From Planctomycetota bacterium (GTDB lineage Bacteria; Planctomycetota; GCA-002687715; DRQF01), in the NCBI GenBank assembly GCA_015485455.1, contig WFTN01000241.1, positions 1 through 13,505 of the forward strand: a DNA stretch of 13,505 nt, read 5' to 3'. A program made the position numbers and the translations under genes. Within the stretch, counting starts at the first letter, position 1. Each line of letters begins with the position of its first letter. The notes under the pieces were generated by a model. It was not told the origin of the DNA. It saw only the letters and a program-made list of their open reading frames with translations, and made no database searches. This document shows, piece by piece, positions 8,546-13,505 of this stretch.

Positions 8546-9349
8546 ATGCATAACTACCCCGATGATTGGCAACTACCAACCTTCGACACTCTAGTCCTTA
8601 AGCCAAAGGAATCGAAGTTTGTTTTGGTGATCCCTGTCATCAATGAAGGTAAGAGGATTCAGAGACAGCTGTATGCGATTTTTGATCTACCCAATTCCAT
8701 CGATGTGGTGATCGCTGATGGGGGGTCAACGGATGGTTCTCTGAACCGGGACTTCTTGGAAGAAGTAGAAGTGCGAGCTTGTTTGACAAAAACTGGGGAG
8801 GGCAAGTTGAGCGCCCAATTGAGAATGGCTTATGCCTGGGCCCTTCAAGAAGGTTATGAAGGTATTGTCACCATCGACGGGAATGGCAAAGACGACGTCA
8901 AAGGCGTTGAAGCCATCGTAGAACAACTCGAGGGGGGGTGTGGTTATGTTCAGGGCTCCCGTTACGCACCAGGAGGATTGGCAAAGAATACGCCCTTCTC
9001 CAGATGGTTTGCCGGGCGTTTTATTCACGCGCCGGCTATTAGCTTAGCTGCCCGTCACTGGTTTACTGACACCACGAACGGTTTTCGCGGCTATCGGGCT
9101 TCCTATTTGCAACACCCGGGCGTGAAGCCATTTAGAGACTTGTTTCAGTCCTACAACCTGCTGTTTTATCTGTCGATTCGAGCGACCCAGCTCGGCTTCA
9201 AAGTGACAGAGGTGGGTGTCACGCGAGTTTATCCAAAGAACGAAGAAACACCGACGAAAATCAAGGGTATCGGTGGCAAGATGAAGTTACTTTTAGAGCT
9301 GTTTGCCGCGGTGTTGGGGCGCTACCACCCGAGCCCGACTGATTCATGA
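8546..9349 (+). CDS. DPM1-like family 2 glycosyltransferase
   Basis: 267 residues with a complete GT-A core: FVLVIPVINEGKRI at 25-38, VVIADGGSTDGS at 54-65, the metal/donor motif TIDGNGKDD at 109-117 (D111, with N113 in the DxD place, as common in dolichol-phosphate-mannose-synthase relatives), QGSRY at 136-140, and TDTTNGFRGYR at 174-184. Family members transfer a sugar from a nucleotide donor to polyprenyl or dolichyl phosphate at the cytosolic membrane face. There is no C-terminal membrane hairpin, so it would be peripheral. The degenerate GT2 protein at the head of the operon does have such a hairpin and could anchor it (inference). This is the last gene of the operon. Its stop lies directly against the AbiE remnant, but the C-terminus (LGRYHP) looks natural, so I do not think the gene is cut. 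Confidence 0.88.
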   Translation: MHNYPDDWQLPTFDTLVLKPKESKFVLVIPVINEGKRIQRQLYAIFDLPNSIDVVIADGGSTDGSLNRDFLEEVEVRACLTKTGEGKLSAQLRMAYAWALQEGYEGIVTIDGNGKDDVKGVEAIVEQLEGGCGYVQGSRYAPGGLAKNTPFSRWFAGRFIHAPAISLAARHWFTDTTNGFRGYRASYLQHPGVKPFRDLFQSYNLLFYLSIRATQLGFKVTEVGVTRVYPKNEETPTKIKGIGGKMKLLLELFAAVLGRYHPSPTDS

Positions 9350-9361
9350 GATCACGCTCTC

Positions 9362-9509
9362 TAACACAAACCGCTCCGCGTGCTCTGATTCTGAAAAGTC
9401 GTGATAGCAGCCGCTCAAGAGCGAATTGTGTCAAGAGGAATTGAAATTCTTCGCCTCGGTCCTGTGAGAGATTCAGAAGTCGCTTGCGGACGGATGCAGC
9501 TTGGTTGGT
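9362..9509 (-). pseudogene. abiEii: Truncated AbiEii toxin (nucleotidyltransferase) remnant
   Basis: On the minus strand the frame from about 9509 reads NQAASVRKRLLNLSQDRGEE and then FQFLLTQFALERLLSRL. This is the characteristic N-terminus of the AbiEii/AbiGii nucleotidyltransferase toxin (COG2253 type). An extra base in the run of four T (A-run 9394-9397) shifts the frame. In the corrected frame the sequence continues RLSESEHAERFVL, again as in the family, and similarity stops at about 9362, against the end of the glycosyltransferase gene. Only some 50 of roughly 270-300 residues remain and the catalytic GS(x)D region is gone, so no toxin can be made. The start codon is also lost: the antitoxin remnant runs straight into residue 2 or so in another frame. 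Identification is from memory of the family pattern. Confidence 0.8.
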
Positions 9510-10020
9510 GCGTTTCTTGAAATGCCTTGAGTGCTTCCAGCGCAACATCCAGCCCGATTTTGTTGCGGAATCTGAAGCAATCAACCACCGTCTTGGGCGG
9601 CTCATAAATTCGGACTTTGACTCCTTCGATCATGTGTTCTTTGAGTCCGCTTGAGTAGGTTTCGCCGGACATTCTCATGATTCGGAGTGGAGATGGTCGG
9701 CCTTGGGTTTTCGAGCATCATTGGCGATGGCCATCCAGACCTCGAATGGTGCTTGTGTTCCCAAGTTGTGGAACTGGAGCGCTGAAATCAGGCAGACAGC
9801 TCCGTGGGGCAGACGTTTGGCAGCTTCCACCAGGCTGTGTTTTCAGTCATGGCACGGTCATTGAATTGCTAAAGTCCACGTCCGATGCGGGTCAGCACTT
9901 TGCGATTGCATAGCCTTGAGAGATAACTTCTCGGAATCCCTCATGGGTTCAAATCTTTGGGCGCATGACACCTTGGCGTTTTCCGAGTTCCTTGATCAGG
10001 TCTATTTTGTTGAGCGTGGT
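9510..10020 (-). pseudogene. abiEi: Decayed AbiEi antitoxin/transcriptional repressor
   Basis: Reading the minus strand from 10020 and stitching frames recovers most of an AbiEi antitoxin (COG5340 type; an N-terminal winged helix that represses its operon, then an antitoxin domain). Successive pieces are TTLNKIDLIKELGKRQGV, GIPRSYLSRLCNRKVLTRIG, HSLVEAAKRLPHGAVCLISA, FEVWMAIANDARKPK, and IYEPPKTVVDCFRFRNKIGL followed by DVALEALK. Damage: a frameshift near 9958, a TGA at 9941-9943, a TAG at 9869-9871 where the family has Tyr (GRGLY), a frameshift near 9840 in an A-run, and a frameshift near 9686. Single-base loss is the simplest cause of each shift. After DVALEALK the last 30-40 residues are missing and the sequence joins the AbiEii remnant, so an internal deletion spanned the gene junction. 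No initiator codon is left. The gene is surely inactive. Confidence 0.85.
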
Positions 10021-10063
10021 ACGAAATGTCTGTTTTATTTGAATAAGGAAACGTTTTGTACCA
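10017..10063. promoter_or_regulatory. Inverted repeat at the former abiE promoter (possible AbiEi operator)
   Basis: Arms TGGTACGAAA (10017-10026) and TTTTGTACCA (10054-10063) pair in 9 of 10 positions around a 27-base A/T-rich centre. The site lies exactly at and upstream of the first recognisable AbiEi codon, where the operon promoter would be. AbiEi proteins are known to bind inverted repeats in their own promoter, so this may be the relic operator. No clear -35/-10 pair is visible inside it. Confidence 0.35.
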
Positions 10064-10261
10064 TGGCGGCGCAGTTGTGCGAGATGAAATCTGAAGCAAC
10101 CGAAGTGAATCATACGGGCGACTTAATTTCGCCTTTAACTGATAGGGCGACCGAGGGTCCATCACTTCACCACCGTACTTCTTTCCAAGTGGTAGCAAGG
10201 GGGGTGGACCAGATGGAATCATTGTGAAGATCGTTGCAATAGCACTGGGTTAGAAGGAAAG
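10064..10261. other. Unassigned gap between the AbiE remnant and the membrane glycosyltransferase
   Basis: About 200 bases with no supportable gene. It holds a small hairpin (GGCGA 10117-10121 / TCGCC 10129-10133, then TTTAA) and a second copy of GGGCGAC at 10144-10150. Short open frames on both strands are unlike any family I know. It may contain flanking sequence from whatever element brought in AbiE. Confidence 0.4.
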
Positions 10262-12181
10262 TTAGGGCTTTCTCTGAAGAACAACATAGCTCTTCGACTG
10301 ATAGACAGCCTCATAATTTTTGATGACATAGTTGCCGATGAGCTTGCGCCAGCGAAGATCAAGGAGGCGATTCTCCGTTGCAAGGCTACGGATGTGAACG
10401 GAACTGAGAATTTCTCGGAGTTCTTTTTGAATTCCGAATCCGGCCAAGTTGTGATCGGGTTGGATTGATTCTAAGTCGCGTTTTCCTTGGAGCCAATCGA
10501 AGGTAGCACGATCTATGAGAACCAAGATGTTTGGATTCTCCTTGAGGAGCATTTGCAATCTCTGCCCTCTTTCGTCGCCGTAGATGTAGTTGTCTGTCAA
10601 ATATCCAGTCTTCTTCACCCCTATACACATGGGGACACCCCAAGTGCGGCCGTAGGCGACGACTGGCCGCTCTCTCACTGAAGTCATGGCCATGAATCTG
10701 GCCAAGCGGCCAAGCTCACTTTTTGGCTGACGAACTTTTCGTTCTAAGAATGGGGCTTGAGGTGAGGGCTTCATCGGGGCGAAGTTGGCCTTTTCTTGGC
10801 TTAGCTGTACGTAACCTCCTATGAGCCCTTTCTTGAAGACATACTTGGCCATGTGCAGTTGGCCGAAAGAGTATGTCAGTGCAATGACGGCGATGCACCC
10901 GATGCCTAAGAAACTCTGGAACCGCGGCATGGGTCTAAGGATTCGACTGGGCAGAGGCAAGAGAAAGGCTAAGGCCAGGGCCATGATCCCCGGATCAAGA
11001 TGCCATTGATCCGCACGGCTGAGTCCGCTCTTCAACATCACGGCAGCATAGGCTAAGCCCCCAATGATGAGCAATTCCTTGGCTCCCGCGGTTTCCTTCC
11101 AGCGAGCCCTGATAACACGGCCGGTAAAGCAGATAGCTAAAGTGAGAAGTCCGAAAACAGCGAGACTATTGGCAGTCCAATAGAAACGGAATGCTGCTTC
11201 ACCATTGTTGAATTGTCCGGTGAGATAGCGCAAGGACTCGAAGTAGGAGGGTGTGGCGGGACCAAGCAAGACGCCAACGAGGGCCACCCACGTGGTGGCA
11301 GAGAAAAGGGCGATGGTTAGTAAGCCAAGGGCGGCATCCTTGCTGTGCTGCTTGGCAACTATCGTGCCGTAAATCCCGGCGAACCCCAGGGCCGTTGCGG
11401 CACCGAAATCTTGTGAATAGCTAAACAAGGCCCCCAGGATGATTCCGTGAAGAATCCAAAGGCTTCGGTTGAAGGGGTGTTGGGCCGCCCCAAAGAGAAG
11501 AAGGATGCCAACGAGCTTTCTCAGACCGTTTTGGTTTGGACCCAACATCGTGTTGAAGCAAAGGCTTGCGAGCAGCAAGAATGCTCCCATGCGAATCCAG
11601 GGTGAGGGGACTCGTTTCTGGAACGGTCGCAGGAGGAGCAAGAAGACAAGGAGCTCTAACCCAGCGACGTAGAAGTAAAAGGCCGTGAGTGAAAATGATG
11701 TCAATGAAACCCACCAATAGGCTGGGTAGAGCATGAGTGGGCCGTAAAGAAATTCGAAGTCCCGGTAAGGGACGTCCCCACCCAACATGCGTTGAATCGC
11801 TGTGAGATGAATGCACTCCTCTAACATAGGGCCTTTTTCTGCCAGGGCAGGAGGAAAGTACAAAAGACACACAGCTAGAGTGACGAGGAAGGTGAAAGTT
11901 CTTCTGGAGGTCAACGTCGGCTTTTCGACGATTGTCTCAGGAGCTGGACTGGCGGAGCTATCTTCACCTCGCGAAAGAAACCAAGCACCGGCTGTTCCCG
12001 AAATAATCCAGGCCAAGCTCAGAAGGTAAGCAACTTGGTTGTTGTACCCTTCAGCCCCAGCCGCACTCATTATGGGCGCTGGCCTATCGATCCAGGAGGG
12101 TAGGTAGATAAGTGCCGGGATCATGACCACGAACATGAATAGTCCGAAGTATTTCACGCGATGACGAGAATACGTTCTCAT
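10262..12181 (-). CDS. GT-C/GT39-like polytopic membrane glycosyltransferase
   Basis: 639 residues from the ATG at 12179-12181. Around 12-14 hydrophobic segments span residues 11-440, followed by a soluble domain of about 200 residues (440-639), an arrangement typical of GT-C enzymes that use polyprenyl-phosphate sugars on the periplasmic side. The first long loop holds the acidic site expected of GT39-like proteins, EKGPMLEECIH at 115-125, followed by GGDVPYRDFEFLYGPL at 134-149. A second recognisable motif is SRADQWHLDP at 388-397. Donor and acceptor are unknown; the lipid-linked sugar predicted for the neighbouring operon is a candidate. The frame extends six codons further to a TTG at 12199, but the ATG starting MRTYSRHRVK gives the usual basic lead before the first helix. 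It is convergent with the operon across the AbiE scar. A weak hairpin (GAAAG-CTTTC) overlaps its stop. Confidence 0.78.
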   Translation of the reverse strand: MRTYSRHRVKYFGLFMFVVMIPALIYLPSWIDRPAPIMSAAGAEGYNNQVAYLLSLAWIISGTAGAWFLSRGEDSSASPAPETIVEKPTLTSRRTFTFLVTLAVCLLYFPPALAEKGPMLEECIHLTAIQRMLGGDVPYRDFEFLYGPLMLYPAYWWVSLTSFSLTAFYFYVAGLELLVFLLLLRPFQKRVPSPWIRMGAFLLLASLCFNTMLGPNQNGLRKLVGILLLFGAAQHPFNRSLWILHGIILGALFSYSQDFGAATALGFAGIYGTIVAKQHSKDAALGLLTIALFSATTWVALVGVLLGPATPSYFESLRYLTGQFNNGEAAFRFYWTANSLAVFGLLTLAICFTGRVIRARWKETAGAKELLIIGGLAYAAVMLKSGLSRADQWHLDPGIMALALAFLLPLPSRILRPMPRFQSFLGIGCIAVIALTYSFGQLHMAKYVFKKGLIGGYVQLSQEKANFAPMKPSPQAPFLERKVRQPKSELGRLARFMAMTSVRERPVVAYGRTWGVPMCIGVKKTGYLTDNYIYGDERGQRLQMLLKENPNILVLIDRATFDWLQGKRDLESIQPDHNLAGFGIQKELREILSSVHIRSLATENRLLDLRWRKLIGNYVIKNYEAVYQSKSYVVLQRKP

Positions 12182-12199
12182 AGGAATGATCTCTGGCAA

Positions 12200-12529
12200 G
12201 CGCGGAAATTAAGTTTCTTGGGAGCATGGAAAGCGACCCACCAATCATATTGAGCCCAGAGGCAAAGTCGAGAAGAATCTGCTTGGTCGAGAACGAAATC
12301 TATACAGGCGGTTCATATTGAGTTCTTTGGGGAAAGTTGGAAACGGCTGTGCCAGTGGGCGTTCCTTCCTTTTTGCCCTTGTTGGTATAGTTGGTACCGG
12401 GTGGACATCTCCCATGATGGTGCTCCCAGGTTGAGCGACTCCCATTTCCCAACCAGTCTCAGTAAAGATTGCATGATCATTCATCCGATAAAGATGCAGA
12501 GCTGGAAAACCAAGGAGAGGGTCCGCCCC
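12200..12529. other. 330-base divergent intergenic region
   Basis: This lies between the start of the membrane glycosyltransferase and the start of the TPR-type glycosyltransferase, so it should hold promoters for both. I cannot pick a convincing -35/-10 pair. A 10-base direct repeat, TCATATTGAG, occurs at 12246 and about 12314. A minus-strand frame at 12245-12538 is open for 97 codons, but it has no ATG near its beginning, no ribosome binding site and no family I recognise. Confidence 0.45.
12512..12517 (+). promoter_or_regulatory. Ribosome binding site of the TPR-type glycosyltransferase
   Basis: AAGGAG, part of a purine run AAGGAGAGG (12512-12520). From AAGGAG the gap to the ATG at 12530 is 12 bases, a little long; from the end of the run it is 9. 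It supports the start. Confidence 0.6.
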
Positions 12530-13505
12530 ATGCGTCAATCAAGAGTGTCTCTGTGCATGATCGTCAGGGACGAGGAAGACAACCTTGACCGTTGTCTTTC
12601 TGCCGCAAAGCCTTACGTCGATGAGATTTGCATTGTGGACACCGGATCCACCGACGCTACGATTTCGATCGCCAAGTCTCATGGTGCCCGCATCGAGGAA
12701 ATTGCTTGGCCAGATGATTTTGCTGAAGCAAGAAACCATTCTTTGGCCATGGCCACGGGGGATTGGGTCTTGGTGCTTGATGCGGATGAAGTATTGCGAC
12801 CAGATTCCCTCGAAGAGTTTAGTCGCGTGGTGGACGACGAAAACGCCATTGCTGGCTTTCAGAATATTGTCAACCACGGGGATGATGGCAAAAAGGTGAG
12901 TTGTCTTATCATGCGCCTTTTTAGGCGTATGCCGGAGCATATTTTCACCGGAGCAATTCACGAGCAGGTCATCACGCCCATTCTAGATAATGGGCAAAAG
13001 CTCGGCATGCGCGTTGTCGACAGCGTCCTTGATATTGACCATTACGGCTATACGGAAGCGGTGCGCCAAGACAAGAAGAAGGACGCTCGTAACCGTCTTC
13101 ACTTTGAGAAAGCCTTAGAAAAAAATCCTCATGATGCCTACGTCTGGTTCAAGTATGGCGACTTCCTGCGCCGGTTTGAGGACATGGGGCCAGTTCTCCA
13201 CGCTCTCGAGCAGTCAGTCTTGAACGTGGCGGCCATGTCGGATGCGGAGGTGCACGCATTGACCTATCCGGCAGAACCTCATGCGCTCTTAGCTCTCGAG
13301 CTGATTAAGCTGGGACGCCTCAAAGAAGCACAAGGTCATCTCGAAGTTGCCAGAAGCCGCATGCGAGTTACACCGATGCTCCATTGGGTTTGGGGTCATC
13401 TCAACCTTAAGCTTGAGAATTGGACTGAGGCCAAGAAAGCCTTCGAAGCCTGTCATGAACTGGACGAAAAACCTGTTCATGTGCCGGCCCAGCCAGGCAT
13501 TACCG
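12530..13505 (+). CDS. Family 2 glycosyltransferase with TPR-like C-terminal part (cut by window end)
   Basis: 325 residues are visible and the frame is still open at the edge. The N-terminal GT-A domain is complete: VSLCMIVRDEEDNL at 6-19, ICIVDTGSTDAT at 33-44, WPDDFAEARNHSL at 60-72, and WVLVLDADEVL at 79-89 with the metal-binding D84-A-D86. LFRRMPEHIFTGAIHEQV at 130-147 is the stretch typical of the SunS/WaaE-like GT2 proteins that continue into tetratricopeptide repeats. From about 187 on, the sequence turns helical with a 34-residue-like rhythm (FEKALEKNPHDAYVWFKYGD, 192-211; LGRLKEAQGHLEVA, 261-274; LENWTEAKKAFEACHELD, 295-312). It should be an active cytosolic enzyme acting on a glycan or protein acceptor; the acceptor is unknown. 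The start is supported by the ribosome binding site at 12512-12517. It is divergent from the membrane glycosyltransferase. Confidence 0.88.
   Translation, partial: MRQSRVSLCMIVRDEEDNLDRCLSAAKPYVDEICIVDTGSTDATISIAKSHGARIEEIAWPDDFAEARNHSLAMATGDWVLVLDADEVLRPDSLEEFSRVVDDENAIAGFQNIVNHGDDGKKVSCLIMRLFRRMPEHIFTGAIHEQVITPILDNGQKLGMRVVDSVLDIDHYGYTEAVRQDKKKDARNRLHFEKALEKNPHDAYVWFKYGDFLRRFEDMGPVLHALEQSVLNVAAMSDAEVHALTYPAEPHALLALELIKLGRLKEAQGHLEVARSRMRVTPMLHWVWGHLNLKLENWTEAKKAFEACHELDEKPVHVPAQPGIT

Noticed and set aside
10117..10150. Two GGGCGAC copies and a small hairpin next to the AbiE remnant, considered as an insertion-sequence end.
   Set aside because: No terminal inverted repeat partner, no target-site duplication and no transposase sequence nearby; the repeats are only 7 bases.
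9677..10227. Plus-strand open frames of 78 and 103 codons in the gap after the operon.
   Set aside because: They are antisense to the AbiEi remnant or adjoin it, have no family resemblance, and the minus strand explains most of the region far better.
12245..12538. Minus-strand open frame of 97 codons in the divergent intergenic region, with a protein-like stretch around its middle.
   Set aside because: It begins at a TTG inside the next gene's start region, has no ribosome binding site, its first ATG is 18 codons in, and it matches no family I know. A degraded gene remains possible but cannot be supported.
1..13505. Searched for tRNA or rRNA genes, CRISPR arrays and intact insertion sequences.
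   Set aside because: No cloverleaf-like sequence, no regularly spaced repeats and no intact transposase or recombinase were seen.

Overview
The window carries nine genes or gene ends that I accept, plus one decayed two-gene locus. Most of it is an envelope-glycan (surface polysaccharide or glycolipid) region. The combination of a monomeric NADP-dependent isocitrate dehydrogenase, several glycosyltransferases with the lipid-linked-sugar look, a GT-C-like polytopic membrane protein and an AbiE remnant points to a bacterium, probably Gram-negative (proteobacterial or a relative). Base composition is roughly balanced and nothing in the sequence fixes the phylum, so I do not name one.

Layout. (1) Bases 1-72: the last codons of an unrecognised plus-strand gene, then a hairpin with a T-tract on the minus-strand side. 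(2) 178-2400, minus: isocitrate dehydrogenase (monomeric type, 740 aa), with a complete active-site residue set. (3) 2619-4307, plus: a membrane-anchored SGNH-hydrolase-like protein, divergent from the dehydrogenase. (4) 4544-9349, plus: a tight five-gene operon: a degenerate GT2-fold protein with C-terminal membrane helices, a DAO-type FAD oxidoreductase, an extended-SDR-like epimerase or reductase, a TIM-barrel sugar isomerase/epimerase-like protein, and a DPM1-like glycosyltransferase. Spacing is 3 bases, 35 bases, a 4-base overlap, and 11 bases. (5) About 9362-10020, minus: the broken remains of an abiEi-abiEii type IV toxin-antitoxin/abortive infection pair. (6) 10262-12181, minus: a large GT-C/GT39-like membrane protein. 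(7) 12200-12529: 330 bases with no gene I can support. (8) 12530 to the window end, plus: a GT2 glycosyltransferase with a helical-repeat (TPR-like) C-terminal part, cut by the window edge.

How it may work together (inference). The DPM1-like enzyme could load a sugar onto polyprenyl phosphate. The FAD oxidase and the SDR could oxidise and re-reduce it, by analogy with the DprE1/DprE2 epimerisation of decaprenyl-phosphoryl ribose. The TIM-barrel protein could isomerise a precursor. The GT-C-like protein is of the class that uses polyprenyl-phosphate sugars as donors. The first operon gene has the GT2 fold and membrane tail but lacks the usual Asp motifs, so it may be a scaffold or regulatory pseudo-glycosyltransferase. 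The dehydrogenase is core metabolism and only a neighbour.

The best-supported hidden feature is the AbiE scar. No single reading frame shows it, because it has two in-frame stops, four frameshifts, an internal deletion and a truncated toxin. Stitching the frames together recovers recognisable AbiEi and AbiEii family sequence.
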